Below, piece after piece: positions 1 to 8,962 of a stretch of DNA of 64,000 nt. The stretch is from contig CBDAFL010000082.1 in assembly GCA_965195225.1 (NCBI GenBank), forward strand, positions 30,222 through 94,221, written 5' to 3'. Within the stretch, counting starts at the first letter, position 1. Each line of letters opens with the position of its first letter. The notes below the pieces were generated by a model. The model searched no databases and was not told the DNA's origin. It saw nothing but the letters and a program-made list of their open reading frames with translations. This stretch comes from JAHIKV01 sp965195225 (lineage in GTDB: Bacteria > Planctomycetota > Planctomycetia > Pirellulales > Thermoguttaceae). The translations under genes and the position numbers were made by a program.

Positions 1-1022
1 GCCAAGCCGAACAGCACGAGATAAGCCAACCGCACCACGAGCATTTTGCGCCCATAAGCCCAGGTCCGCATCTCCCGCCAGATAACCGGATTGTCCCATA
101 CCCGCCGCGTTGGCTGAGGGGTGAGGGACGAGGGGCGAGGGGCGAGGGAAACAGTATTCGACGCCGTGTCTTCAATCTCTCCTCTCTTTTCCCCCTTCCC
201 TTTTCTTTCCTCCCTTGACGGGTTCCACACCCGTACCAGCGCCACCGCCAAGCCGTTGAGCAACAACGAGATGGCCACGGCAGTTACGAGGAACAGATTG
301 ACGGGCGTACCCAGCGGTCCGAGCGCCGGTTGATCGTACGCATAAGGCCGCGCGGCCTCCTGGATCGCTTGCCAGGGACTAAATCCCGCGGCCAGCGCGC
401 GGCAGGGCAACCCGCCGAAACGCTCTCCCAGCACCCCGGCGGCGACGATCTCGCCCAGGGCCAGCCACGCCACCAAAACCAACACGGTCAAGGCCAGCGC
501 CTGGAACGTCTTTTCACGCCACAGCGCCAGCAATGATCCAAGGCTGCCGCAGGCCAACACGGCGGCCAACGTGACGGCCATTGCCCGGGCAATCTGTCCG
601 TACGACACGCCGCCCAACAGCGCCGTCAACAAAAACACCGGCAGCGCGGCGGCCAACATCACCAACACGCTCAGCAGACTCGCCAAGAGCTTGCCCAACA
701 CCAACTCGCTGTTGGAAAGGTTCGTCAACAGCAGCAGGACCAGGGTGCGGCGGTCCTTTTCGTGGGCAACCTCGCTGGCCGCCAGCAACGCCGAGAAAAA
801 TATCGCCAACGCCAACTGCAATGGGGCGAGTATCTGGAACAGGACCGTGCCGAATCGGGCCAGATCGCCGACGTCCTGGACCAACTGTGTCCCGGTCAGG
901 ACCAGCCACGCCGTGCTCATCAACACCAACAGCGCCAGCGGGTACGCCGACCGGGCGACGTACAGCTTGGTCCGCCGCGGCGCAATCGCCAACTCGCGCG
1001 TGAATACCGGTCCGATCAACAC
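1..1022 (-). CDS. ABC-2 type transporter permease (partial, runs off left edge)
   Basis: Membrane subunit of an ABC exporter. Reading the minus strand from GTG at 1022 gives about 340 open codons with no stop before the window edge. The start LIGPVFTREL is typical of planctomycete ABC-2 permeases. Several hydrophobic segments follow, and between the second and third lies the EKDRRTLVLLLLTNLSNSEL-type amphipathic loop characteristic of the family. Around residues 270-305 a hydrophilic loop contains SLAPRPSSLTPQP, encoded by a low-complexity CCCTCGCCCCTCG-type repeat at 121-150 that also occurs elsewhere in the window, so a repeat has been accommodated in frame. The partner ATPase would lie outside the window. 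The substrate cannot be inferred. The frame is convincing; the exact start (GTG 1022 or TTG 1019) is less certain. Confidence 0.8.
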   Translation of the reverse strand, partial: MLIGPVFTRELAIAPRRTKLYVARSAYPLALLVLMSTAWLVLTGTQLVQDVGDLARFGTVLFQILAPLQLALAIFFSALLAASEVAHEKDRRTLVLLLLTNLSNSELVLGKLLASLLSVLVMLAAALPVFLLTALLGGVSYGQIARAMAVTLAAVLACGSLGSLLALWREKTFQALALTVLVLVAWLALGEIVAAGVLGERFGGLPCRALAAGFSPWQAIQEAARPYAYDQPALGPLGTPVNLFLVTAVAISLLLNGLAVALVRVWNPSREERKGKGEKRGEIEDTASNTVSLAPRPSSLTPQPTRRVWDNPVIWREMRTWAYGRKMLVVRLAYLVLFGL

Positions 1023-1043
1023 AGAGATTCTCTCCGCTGGAAA

Positions 1044-1126
1044 GTAGGGTGGGTCAAGCGCAGCGCGGCCCCACCACGCATTTTCGCGGTTTTTGATGGG
1101 GCTGCGCTGCGCTTGACCCACCCTAC
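1044..1126. repeat. Long inverted repeat, 29-bp arms
   Basis: The left arm (1044-1072) begins GTAGGGTGGGTCAAGCGCAG and the right arm (1098-1126) is its reverse complement with one mismatch. About 25 nt lie between them. It sits just upstream of the permease start and could fold into a stable cruciform or RNA hairpin. It is probably a REP-like dispersed palindrome; no second copy was noticed in this window. Confidence 0.7.
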
Positions 1127-1237
1127 GCGAACCTTCCGCAACAGATACGAATTAAAGTCCAAACGCCATCTTATCAGAATCGGCCCGCGAGCAGGAGTAT
1201 CCCGAAAAACGATGCTCCATTTCACACTCCCGCTCAT

Positions 1238-1314
1238 CTCGTTTAACCCGGAGCCGTCGGCGACGGAGAGGCATCCCCCAACCCACCGTCGCCGACGGCT
1301 CCGGGTTAAACGAG
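1238..1314. repeat. Perfect 29-bp inverted repeat
   Basis: The left arm at 1238-1266 starts CTCGTTTAACCCGGAGCCGT and the right arm at 1286-1314 is its exact reverse complement, around a 19-nt loop. It lacks a T-run, so it is not a classical terminator. It is probably a REP-like element. The rest of the gap between the permease and 1645 (about 1127-1237 and 1315-1644) shows no convincing gene. Confidence 0.75.
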
Positions 1315-1644
1315 TCTTGCGGCGGTCGAGTTGTTGGTCATCGTCGAAAAGTAGGCCGGCAAATGTTCGTGGGTTTAATGGGCAGGAAGATCGTGGTCGT
1401 AATCGGGAAAACACCAAGTCTCCGGTTTAACACCGGCAGTCGCGACAGAATTTCCGCGGTAGTAGCCTGGCGGGGTGTTGACTAGCGCGAAACGATTTCA
1501 TAAGCTATCGGCTGTTTCGTTGGTTGATTTTTCCACACTAACACGTGGATGTAGGTCGAGTGTCGGGAGTTTTGGCTGTTGGGAATTACCTATTCTGTCT
1601 TAATCGCACCTGCCCCGTTTTCGTTCCAAAATGGAGGGGAAGTG

Positions 1645-3204
1645 ATGACTTCTATCTTTCGATTCGCATGTCGGGGCCTGGTTTATCTAACAGCGCTGGG
1701 AATGATGTTCCTTGTGATGAGCCTTGGTGTTGTCTGTTTTGCTGAAACCGACTCAACACCGGGGTTACAAACTGTTCCGAACACAAATGGGCCGGATTTT
1801 CTTGTTCACTATAACGAAACCGGAATCGAGCGGCAGCGAACGAATGGCACCTTGGTTAGCGACGATATCTTGCGCGAATTAAGGGGCCGCCCGATAACCG
1901 ATGTCTTCATCTTCAGCCACGGGTGGCTGAATGACATTGACGACGCCAAAACTCAATACAACAAATGGGTCAAGGAAATGGCGAGTTGCGACGAGGACCT
2001 TCGAGCCATGCGTAAGGTGCGTCCCAATTTTCGCCCCCTTCTCGTCGGCTTACACTGGCCGAGCCTGCCATTTGGTAATGAAGAGGTGAGGGCGCTTCAG
2101 GCGCAAGGCATGGCTACAAGGGAACAACAGATCCAAAGTGAATTCGACTTCTATGAGAAGCAGTTTCCGAATACTCCGCGTGCTCGCGCGGCACTGCGGA
2201 AGATTCGCATCGCTGCACAAGGTCCTCCGCCAGAAGAGTTGCCCAAAGAACTTTCTCTCGCCTTTAAGGAATTGCAGTCCGAAGCAGAACCTCGAACTGG
2301 CAGCGCGAAAGTACCTGCAGAGGAGTACGGCGAGCCATTCAATCCAGATGAACTGTACAAGGAAATCCAAGCCGAGAATCGCGGGCCACTAGTTCAAGCG
2401 GCGGACAACCTTAGCTGGTGGCAACGCATGTTGGGTTATCTGTCGTTCTGGCGGATGAAGGAGCGGGCTTTGCTTGTTGGGGAAGCCGGCGCTCACCAGT
2501 TGTTGAGTTCAATGCAGCAAGCTACGAAGGGACGCGATGTACGGTTTCATTTGATGGGACATAGCTTCGGTTGCATCGTGGTGTCCGGGTGTGTTAAAGG
2601 ACCCGACACAAGCATTTCCACGGCGAAGCCAGTGGATTCGTTGTGCCTTGTGCAGGGAGCTTTATCGCTCTGGTCGTACTGTGGAGATATCAAGGCCGAA
2701 GTTACTGGCAACAAAGATCGTCGCCGCGGACCACCTGGGCATTTTTACCCCATTGTCGTTCGGCGATTGGTCAAAGGGCCAATTATAACGACACAGTCGG
2801 AACACGATTATGCCGTTTGTACGATATACCGGTGGGCCGCATGGTGTGGAGGGCCGAGAGCATACGCTATTAAGAAGAGACCGCTGCTCGAGTTTGGCGC
2901 TGTGGGTGATTTCGGACTGCGAGGACCTAGCTGCCACAGCACGGACTTACTCGTCAAAAGCCCGAATGAACCATATCAATTCCGTATCGGCGGGATCTAC
3001 AACATCGATTGCAGCCGTGTCATCTGCAATGGCGACGGAGTTTCCGGCGCGCACAGTGACATTTGTCATGAGGAAATCGCACATGCCATTTGGCAAGCGG
3101 CGACCGCTGGGCTAAAGGAGGCACCAGAACCATATCCTATTCCGGTCCCCGACAAGCGACCCCGAGATGGCCCGATTCGCAGATGGCTTAAACGGCATCG
3201 CTAA
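1645..3204 (+). CDS. Secreted alpha/beta-hydrolase-fold protein
   Basis: Predicted exported serine hydrolase of 519 residues. The ATG at 1645 is preferred over the upstream 1579 start because GGAGGGGA lies just before it and the protein then begins with a clean signal peptide (basic start, hydrophobic stretch, cleavage near VCFA-ET). FIFSHGWLND around residue 90 resembles the strand and oxyanion-loop region, and LMGHSFGC around residue 300 is the GxSxG nucleophile elbow. A charged, Glu-rich insertion lies between the two motifs. The Asp and His of the triad cannot be assigned with confidence. No operon partner is visible; the next gene is convergent. Substrate unknown (esterase or lipase type is plausible). 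Confidence 0.75.
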   Translation: MTSIFRFACRGLVYLTALGMMFLVMSLGVVCFAETDSTPGLQTVPNTNGPDFLVHYNETGIERQRTNGTLVSDDILRELRGRPITDVFIFSHGWLNDIDDAKTQYNKWVKEMASCDEDLRAMRKVRPNFRPLLVGLHWPSLPFGNEEVRALQAQGMATREQQIQSEFDFYEKQFPNTPRARAALRKIRIAAQGPPPEELPKELSLAFKELQSEAEPRTGSAKVPAEEYGEPFNPDELYKEIQAENRGPLVQAADNLSWWQRMLGYLSFWRMKERALLVGEAGAHQLLSSMQQATKGRDVRFHLMGHSFGCIVVSGCVKGPDTSISTAKPVDSLCLVQGALSLWSYCGDIKAEVTGNKDRRRGPPGHFYPIVVRRLVKGPIITTQSEHDYAVCTIYRWAAWCGGPRAYAIKKRPLLEFGAVGDFGLRGPSCHSTDLLVKSPNEPYQFRIGGIYNIDCSRVICNGDGVSGAHSDICHEEIAHAIWQAATAGLKEAPEPYPIPVPDKRPRDGPIRRWLKRHR

Positions 3205-3389
3205 CCGCAACCACTTCGATCCGACAAAGGACATGCAGTTCTTTTCTGGCGGGAGCCTTTGATTGCGTCAAGGGGCGACGAAGGGAATCGGAAGCCTTGG
3301 GTTGGCCGGGCGTCACGGGGGGGAACGGTGCGGTGAACCGTTTCGGCGGCGGAAGGGTTGACGCTGTTGGGGCGATTCCCGGTAGCGAT

Positions 3390-4610
3390 TCAGTTCCCCT
3401 GAGGCGGCACGTAGTCGCCGGTGCTGCCGGGACGGTAGGCTGGCGTCGTGCCGCCGGACGAAGGTGGATTGTAACGGCTGGCGTCCGGCGTCGTCCTGCT
3501 TGTCCCGCTAGGCGCGGTATAGCCTGTACTGCCAGAGCTTGGCGGGGTGTAGCTGGAAGCAGGCGGCGAGTGGCCGCCGCTGCCGGTCGTCGTCGGCGCG
3601 GCTGATGGAGACGAATAGCGGCTCCCCATCAGCGGTGCGTTGCCGCCGGACGACGAATAACGATTGCCCGGCGTGGGATAGCGATTGTCGGTCGACGGCG
3701 TGGAATCGGTCCCCGACGGACCGGAATAGTTCGGCGTGGTGTTTTTGTAACGCGAACCGTCGCCGTAAGGGGACGTGGCGGCGGGGGTATCGTAACTGCC
3801 CGGATTCGATGCCGACGGCGCGTAAGCGCCGTCGCCGTAGCGAGAACCTGCCGGCGGGGCGTAGCTTTCTGTTCCACGGCCCGCGCCGTAGGGAGGTGGG
3901 CTGGCGGCTTTGGCCTTAGGGGCGGAGTATCGGTTCGTTCCCGGATTGTTGCCGTTGTATCCGCTTGTGCCGCCGTATGGACTCGGCTGAATGTTCTGAT
4001 ATGACGAAGCGGGGCGGACCGGATTATAGCTTTTCGGAGGCGTATTGGTCGGGGTGTAACTGTTGGGCGGGTTTCCCGCGGCATTGTAGGAAGATCCGGC
4101 CGGGGGCGAGTAAGCAGGAGCGGCCGAGTTTCTGGGGGTGCTTGTGCCGCCGTACGGCGAAATGGGCGGCACGGTCGGAGTGCCGTACGAACCGCCCGGA
4201 CTGTAAGATTTCGGCTGCGGAGTGCCGTATGCTCTAGCGCCCGGGACACCGGCCGTGCTTGCAGTGTATGCGGGCGGCGTGGTCGTTGGGTACGGGTTCT
4301 GCGGAGAGGGGTAGACGGTGCCGGGCGTGACGTTGACCGTCGGCGTGTTCGGTGGAGTCCATGCCGGCGCGGTGGTCGCGGCGGTCGCCGCGGCGTAGCT
4401 GCCGACCGGGGCCTTGGCGCCGCTGTTAGCCGCAACCGCCGAGGGTCTGACCGGCGAGCCGACTTGGCCCGGCGTAGCTAACGGCGTGGACTGGAACGGG
4501 CTGCGCTTCCAGAAGGCCAAGTTGGGCATACCCAACTGGCTGCTGGAACAACCGGATAGTAGTGTCGCCGAAAATACGGCAATCAAACACCGCGATACGT
4601 TGATTCGCAT
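3390..4610 (-). CDS. Low-complexity Pro/Ser/Tyr/Gly-rich lipoprotein
   Basis: Predicted outer-surface lipoprotein of about 406 residues. The ATG at 4610 places a basic signal sequence followed by the lipobox LLSGC; an upstream GTG (4649) would add a charged extension and is less likely. After the Cys the chain consists almost entirely of imperfect repeats rich in Pro, Ser, Thr, Tyr and Gly (motifs such as SYNP, SRYG, PYGGT), with no catalytic domain. Such sequences are usually disordered cell-envelope spacers. It is convergent with the hydrolase gene, leaving about 185 bp between them with no clear terminator. A strong codon signal and the intact lipobox support it as real. Confidence 0.65.
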   Translation of the reverse strand: MRINVSRCLIAVFSATLLSGCSSSQLGMPNLAFWKRSPFQSTPLATPGQVGSPVRPSAVAANSGAKAPVGSYAAATAATTAPAWTPPNTPTVNVTPGTVYPSPQNPYPTTTPPAYTASTAGVPGARAYGTPQPKSYSPGGSYGTPTVPPISPYGGTSTPRNSAAPAYSPPAGSSYNAAGNPPNSYTPTNTPPKSYNPVRPASSYQNIQPSPYGGTSGYNGNNPGTNRYSAPKAKAASPPPYGAGRGTESYAPPAGSRYGDGAYAPSASNPGSYDTPAATSPYGDGSRYKNTTPNYSGPSGTDSTPSTDNRYPTPGNRYSSSGGNAPLMGSRYSSPSAAPTTTGSGGHSPPASSYTPPSSGSTGYTAPSGTSRTTPDASRYNPPSSGGTTPAYRPGSTGDYVPPQGN

Positions 4611-5085
4611 GGCTTCCGTGTCCTTCGCAATGAACGGAAATTCGAGCACCGTTACTTATTAGAATCGAACCACGGCGCCCGTTTGATTATTCCTTTTTCG
4701 TGAACTGTGCCGGCAATGCGGAAAATTCCACCGTCCGACGGAGATGAGGATATCGACTCGCCTCAATCCAGAGGAGAGTACACTCGGGCGGATTATATAT
4801 AGCAACGCAGGTGGGTCAATGTCAGTATTGCCGGAATGTTGGCAGCGTGGGCAGGATAGGGTGACCTGGGGGTTCTGTGTTAAGTCGTTATTTGGTCGGC
4901 GGCAGCATGCGGAGTCGCCGCTGGAAGCGGGCCTTATCGCGGTCGAACAATTCCGGGTTTTTTTGTGGCCCGGCAATAGAGCGATTGAGTATCCTTCAGA
5001 CGGCTTGCCTTCTCGGGAAGCTTACCTAATAACATGTAGGAGTCTACGAATCGAGGCCGTCAAATCCTCCAATGGGGTGTTGGCT

Positions 5086-5114
5086 GTGACCGATGGGGAA
5101 AGATCGGCTATAAT
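5086..5114 (+). promoter_or_regulatory. Sigma-70-type promoter of tRNA-Arg
   Basis: GTGACC (5086-5091), a 17-bp spacer and a perfect TATAAT (5109-5114) end 17 bp before the tRNA. The remainder of 4650-5085 contains nothing else I can support. Confidence 0.65.
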
Positions 5115-5131
5115 TGCATCGTTTGTGAGTT

Positions 5132-5204
5132 GCGCCCGTAGCTCAATGGATAGAGCAGCGGACTTCTAATCCGCAGGTTGCAGGTTCGAGTCCTGCCGGG
5201 CGTG
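5132..5204 (+). tRNA. tRNA-Arg (anticodon TCT)
   Basis: 73-nt cloverleaf. The acceptor stem GCGCCCG pairs with CGGGCGT (one G-U). D arm GCTC-AATGGATA-GAGC. Anticodon loop CTTCTAA at 5163-5169, with anticodon TCT at 5165-5167. T arm contains GGTTCGAGTCC. The CCA end is not encoded (GTGC follows). It reads AGA codons. Rhs debris begins about 230 bp downstream on the other strand. Confidence 0.95.
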
Positions 5205-5429
5205 CTTTCGTATTCGGTCGCACCTGTTCGCCTAAGTTGGCAACGTGTCGATTGTTACGGAAAGAGCCTTTTCCTTCTTGCATTGTCGCGTTGTCGCACA
5301 CCGTCGCATCGACCGGCACTCTTTCGCGCCCCAACTGCTGCACTTTGTGCTGCGCCCCCTCGTTCGTGGCGATGGGCGAAACGTCCATTGTTCCGGTAGC
5401 TCGCAGAACTTCCGGCTCGTCGGATAGCA

Positions 5430-5655
5430 TGTTCGGGAAGCGGGCCACGGTGACGGCGTCCTGGAACGACTCGACGGTCGTGCCGTTGGTCCGCTGCAAC
5501 CGGGTGAGCCGGTCGTTTCCGTCGTAGGTGGCCGTTACGGTCTGTCCGCCGGGCGAGGAGAACTCCTTTAGCGCCCCCTCGGGATAGTCGTATTGATCGA
5601 AATCGTGGAACTTCCAGATGTGTCCGCTGGGATAGGTCAGCGTGAAGACGTGGTT
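5430..5655 (-). pseudogene. Rhs fragment a (N-terminal YD-repeat region)
   Basis: The minus-strand translation from about 5655 down to 5430 contains FTLTYPSGHIWKFHDFDQYD, GALKEFSSPGGQT and YDGNDRLTRLQ. These align closely with residues about 130-200 of the intact Rhs protein encoded at 37343-42625. Homology stops abruptly at both sides, and the surrounding frame has no start, signal or domain. This is a relic left by recombination or deletion rather than a working gene. It is the only other trace of the Rhs N-terminal region in the left-hand cluster. Confidence 0.7.
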
Positions 5656-5724
5656 TTCTTCGTTGTGACATCGAGAGTCCTCCTCGCCCCCGTCAGGGGC
5701 TCTTGGACTCTCATAACACATGGA

Positions 5725-5848
5725 TCAGTTTTTGGGGAGCAGGCCAGTGCCGTAATCGTACCAAAGTAGATCGACAACGAAATCATCGTCGGTGTAGTCC
5801 AGCTTCACATCGACATCCTCGTAGTCTTCCCATTGTGCCAAAACTAGT
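5725..5848 (-). pseudogene. C-terminal fragment of an unknown acidic protein
   Basis: About 41 codons on the minus strand ending at TGA (5727-5725) read QWEDYEDVDV, KLDYTDDDFVV and LLWYDYGTGLL. The 5' side is truncated at the short tandem repeat at 5850-5908. An acidic protein downstream of a Rhs cassette could be the remnant of an immunity gene, but there is no family match I recognise. Weakly supported. Confidence 0.3.
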
Positions 5849-5849
5849 A

Positions 5850-5908
5850 ATGTGTCCCCCGATTAGGATGTGTCCCCCGATTAGGTCCGATTAGGTCCGG
5901 TTAGGTCC
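5850..5908. repeat. Short tandem repeats at Rhs debris junction
   Basis: Two perfect 18-bp copies of ATGTGTCCCCCGATTAGG (5850-5867, 5868-5885) are followed by the shortened units TCCGATTAGG and TCCGGTTAGG. The block separates the unknown fragment from Rhs fragment b. Confidence 0.8.
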
Positions 5909-6111
5909 AGTTGCCGGTCGGGTCGAGCGTCCACTGCTCGGCGAAGGTTTTGGTTTCGGCAACCAGACCGTTTTTGTTGGCGTTGAGTTCGCCGCGCTGG
6001 AGGGTGGCCAACTGGTACATGCCGTCGTATGACATCACGTCGTTGTCGGATATTGTACTGCTAATGACTACTGGCGCTCTGACCCCAAAACTCCCCCAAA
6101 ACTCCCCTATG
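5907..6111 (-). pseudogene. Rhs fragment b plus junction repeat
   Basis: A near copy of 7556-7745. The minus strand encodes YQLATLQRGELNANK and KTFAEQWTLDPTGNW of the Rhs core, preceded on that strand (6060-6110) by the junction repeat GGGAGTTTTGGGGTCAGAGC and GCCAGTAGTCATTAG. The fragment ends at the tandem repeat at 5908. It appears to be a duplicated 5' end of the neighbouring cassette c. Non-functional. Confidence 0.7.
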
Positions 6112-7677
6112 TTATCTTAGGAGGATCGAACCTATTGCCGGGGATAATAACTTCCTCTCCAAAATCTGTCCCCCCAAAAAACCCCACAAAAACCCAAACT
6201 CTCCTAACCTATTGCGATCCGCCTCGCTCACACCTGCAGAGGCAAACAAGGAGTTGGTCCAACTCGCACAATTTGGCCCCCACCAAACATCGAACTCAAC
6301 GCACTTGCCCTTGGTGTTCTGTGCGTAATTGTTGGCATCTTCAAGCAGCTTGTTAATGAACTGCGTATCGCTCATCCCGTTAGGAGGGTCAACTTCGTGG
6401 CAATCCTGACTCCAACCAGACTTGTACTTATTGGGGCACTTACTGTATCTGTCTGGGGCATTGAACTCTCTCGTTGCGGCAATGTCCGCCTGATTATTCT
6501 TTTCATACACGAGGCAGCCGTTTTTCTCAAATCCAGCAAGCGTAAATCCCTGTTTCCCTCCAAAGAGGTCGTTCAACTGGCCGGGGAAGTCATCTGGATT
6601 ATCCGGCACGACGACTATGTAGTGATGGTCGCCTGTCCCTGCCGGGTTGTCTACATCTCGCGCACACCAGTAGACTTTTTCTCCTGTGGGATCGACGTAA
6701 ACGACCGGGTTGTTGCGGACATAGCGGTAGGGGTTGTCGTCATCCCAAATCGGATCTCTTCCGAGGAATCTTCCTAAGCCCGATCCCAAAGGACGCATAC
6801 GGCAGTGGTAGAAGCCGGTCTCGGGATCATACTGGCGGCCCGTGTAGAGAACGTCCCAGGAATAGCTGGAAACATTCGGATTGCGGACTACAAAAGCTGA
6901 GGTTAGGAAACTTGGCCTGCCGTAGGCGTCGTAACAGTACCGCTCCTGCACGTCGCCGGACGCATCGGCAATGGCGACCACGTTCCAGTTTGGGTCTTGG
7001 AGGGCGTAGAGGCGCTCTTCCAACCCGGAGCCGGTCTTACCGTAGTTGCCGGTTTCGGAATCACTATCGGCGTCGCGGTCACGCAATATGAGATCGTCAA
7101 TGTAACGGAGGCCCCAGACGTATTGGAGGCTGGGGGCTGGAGGCTGGAGGCTGGAGGAGGAACTGCCGGAATAATAATTGCTCTGAACGTGTTCTTCCAA
7201 TACCTGCCACTGGTTGCTGTAGTAATAGTGCCGGATTTCGGTCAGCGACCCGCCTGAGTATGTTTCCTTCTCGACCCGCCGGCCTAACGCATCATAGTTA
7301 TACCCCGCCACCAACGTTTCGCCGTCGGCGTCAAAGACCGTCACCAATCGGTTCCAGGCGTCGTAGACCAGGTGATAGTGGTCTGACCAGTCGGAAGGCT
7401 TCGGCGCACGAATCATGTTGCCGGCAACGTCGTGGGCAACGTGCGTACTCGCGCCGGCAATCGTGGCAACTTCATTCGCTTCGTTGTGCGTGCGGTTCTG
7501 GTCGCGGTTCCACGAGCCGTTGCCATCGGTGTCCTGCTTGAAATTCGTCCAGTTGCCCGTCGGGTCGAGCGTCCATTGCTCGGCGAAGGTTTTGGACTCG
7601 GCAACCAAGCCATCCTTGTTCGCGTTAAGTTGGCCGCGCTGCAAGGTAGCCAACTGATATATGCCGTCGTATGACAT
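6112..7677 (-). CDS. Orphan Rhs cassette c (Rhs core + ~187-aa tip)
   Basis: 5'-truncated YD-repeat protein. The recognisable Rhs sequence starts at SYDGIYQLATLQ (ATG at 7677-7675, no clear ribosome site) and runs through KTFAEQWTLDPTGNW, YDAWNRLVTV and ALQDPNWNVVAIA. It ends with the Rhs core box RFLGRDPIWDDDNPYRYVRN and VDPTG, after which the sequence becomes unique. The tip contains DHHYIVVV near its start and GPNCASWTNSLF near its end, a His-then-Cys order that recalls permuted papain-fold (LRAT/PPPDE-like) enzymes; this is only inference. The apparent ORF continues upstream to 7881, but that part is a non-Rhs shadow through the junction repeat and antisense to IS66. It probably acts as a recombination donor rather than an expressed gene. 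Confidence 0.65.
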   Translation of the reverse strand: MSYDGIYQLATLQRGQLNANKDGLVAESKTFAEQWTLDPTGNWTNFKQDTDGNGSWNRDQNRTHNEANEVATIAGASTHVAHDVAGNMIRAPKPSDWSDHYHLVYDAWNRLVTVFDADGETLVAGYNYDALGRRVEKETYSGGSLTEIRHYYYSNQWQVLEEHVQSNYYSGSSSSSLQPPAPSLQYVWGLRYIDDLILRDRDADSDSETGNYGKTGSGLEERLYALQDPNWNVVAIADASGDVQERYCYDAYGRPSFLTSAFVVRNPNVSSYSWDVLYTGRQYDPETGFYHCRMRPLGSGLGRFLGRDPIWDDDNPYRYVRNNPVVYVDPTGEKVYWCARDVDNPAGTGDHHYIVVVPDNPDDFPGQLNDLFGGKQGFTLAGFEKNGCLVYEKNNQADIAATREFNAPDRYSKCPNKYKSGWSQDCHEVDPPNGMSDTQFINKLLEDANNYAQNTKGKCVEFDVWWGPNCASWTNSLFASAGVSEADRNRLGEFGFLWGFLGGQILERKLLSPAIGSILLR

Positions 7678-7689
7678 CACGTCGTTGTT

Positions 7690-7768
7690 GGATATTGTGC
7701 TGCTAATGACTACTGGCGCTCTGACCCCAAAACTCCCCCTCTGACCCCAAAACTCCCCCAAAACTCCC
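7690..7768. repeat. Junction repeat at 5' end of cassette c
   Basis: On the plus strand: CTAATGACTACTGGCGCTC then TGACCCCAAAACTCCC, the latter repeated. The same unit lies at 6060-6111 and, with one base change, at 12663-12751. Every copy sits exactly where Rhs homology begins. The GCTCTGACCCC core resembles REP sequences linked to REP-associated tyrosine transposases (family knowledge; no transposase is present here). Confidence 0.7.
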
Positions 7769-7770
7769 TT

Positions 7771-7914
7771 GGTGGCAGTCGATTTGTGGAGACGATGCTG
7801 ACGGTGATTGAGAGTTGTCGTCAGCAGCGTCGCGATGTATTTTCCTTCGTCACATCCGCCGTCGAGGCTCATCTCGCCCACAATTCCGCTCCTTCATTGC
7901 TCCCCGGGGTGTGA
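7771..7914 (+). pseudogene. IS66-family transposase, C-terminal fragment
   Basis: Plus-strand codons read GSRFVETMLTVIESCRQQRR, DVFSFVTSAVEAHLAH and end LLPGV-TGA. This is virtually the same as the C-terminus of the degenerate IS66 transposase on the minus strand at 53320. GTGTGAACGGTTAC at 7909-7922 matches the presumptive terminal repeat seen at 53311-53325. Only the last 47 codons remain; the upstream side is cut by the Rhs junction repeat. Confidence 0.8.
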
Positions 7915-7977
7915 ACGGTTACGAAGACGTCTGGTCCGGCATTTTCCGTTCTGCTGGAAGCAAATCCTCAGAACTTC

Positions 7978-8907
7978 CTATTCCTTCTTTTTGTCACCGT
8001 CTTCCATTTTGAAGCCGAGTTTTTTCGCCTGCGCGAAGTCTTCTTCCGCTTTGGCGTCTTCGCCTTTTTTTTCGTAGGTATAGCCGCGCCAATAGTAGTT
8101 TTCGCCGTCTTTCGGATTGATGTGGATGGCTTTGGAAAAGTCGGTGATCGCATCGTCGTAGTTGTTGTTGTTTATATGAACCAAGCCGCGAGCATGGAAT
8201 GTTTCGGCACAATCAGGTTTGATGCGGATGGCCTCTGTAAAGTCGGCAATCGCCAGATATAAGTCACCCTTTTTGGCGTAGGCTACGCCACGGTGGTAAT
8301 ATGCCTCGACCAGTTTAGGGTCGATTTGGATGGCCTTGGTGCAGTCGGCGATTGCCTTGTCATACTTGCCCTTATTCGTGTAAGCCAAGCCGCGACCGGC
8401 GTATGCCAGCGCGTATTTCGGGTCGATTCGGATAGCCCTATTGAAATCGACAATCGCCTTGTCATGTTGTCCCTTTCTGTCGCGGCATTGACCGCGATTG
8501 CTGTATGGCAGTGCCAGCTTGGGATTGATTTTGGCGGCCCTGCTGTAGTCGGCAATCGCCTTGTCGTAGTCTCCCTTGTACTGGTATGTCAAGCCGCGAT
8601 TGAAGTATGGCATGAACAATCTCGGGTTAAGACGGATGGCCTTGTTGCAGTCGGCGAGCGCCTTGTCGTATTCGCCCTTGATCGCGTAAATCAGGCCGCG
8701 ATTGCTGTACGCTTTGGCATGGCGCGGATCAAGGCGGATGGCCTCCGTGTAACATTGCAGCGCCAGATCATAATCCTGCTTCTCGTAGGCTTCCAATCCC
8801 TGGTTAAGTTTTTCTTCGGCCGTCGAACCACAAACCACCGTGGGCAATAGAAGAAGCATTGCCAGTATACACGTCAACCGTGGCATAAAGTTGGGGAACA
8901 CTATCAT
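7978..8907 (-). CDS. Exported TPR-repeat protein
   Basis: 309 residues from the ATG at 8907, chosen because GAAAGG precedes it by 7 bp (an upstream in-frame ATG at 8946 lacks a site). The start carries a signal peptide with hydrophobic core LTCILAMLLLLPTVVCG. The rest is about eight consecutive 34-residue TPR units with the pattern AYSNRGLIYAIKGEYDKALA and AIRLDPR, ending in a Lys-rich tail. TPR solenoids mediate protein-protein binding. It lies directly downstream of Rhs cassette d (56 bp gap, same strand). It may therefore be the immunity or partner gene of that tip, or simply a hitchhiker. Confidence 0.8.
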   Translation of the reverse strand: MIVFPNFMPRLTCILAMLLLLPTVVCGSTAEEKLNQGLEAYEKQDYDLALQCYTEAIRLDPRHAKAYSNRGLIYAIKGEYDKALADCNKAIRLNPRLFMPYFNRGLTYQYKGDYDKAIADYSRAAKINPKLALPYSNRGQCRDRKGQHDKAIVDFNRAIRIDPKYALAYAGRGLAYTNKGKYDKAIADCTKAIQIDPKLVEAYYHRGVAYAKKGDLYLAIADFTEAIRIKPDCAETFHARGLVHINNNNYDDAITDFSKAIHINPKDGENYYWRGYTYEKKGEDAKAEEDFAQAKKLGFKMEDGDKKKE

Positions 8908-8962
8908 TTGAGACCTTTCGTGACATGCGATGTTCGATTGACTCATTGTGCATTAAATAGAG

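Noticed and set aside
4744..5169. 141-codon ORF running into the tRNA gene
   Set aside because: It overlaps the tRNA and its promoter on the same strand; no coding features.
5850..5908. Possible CRISPR-like repeat array
   Set aside because: Only two full 18-bp units without spacers, followed by shortened units; no cas genes.
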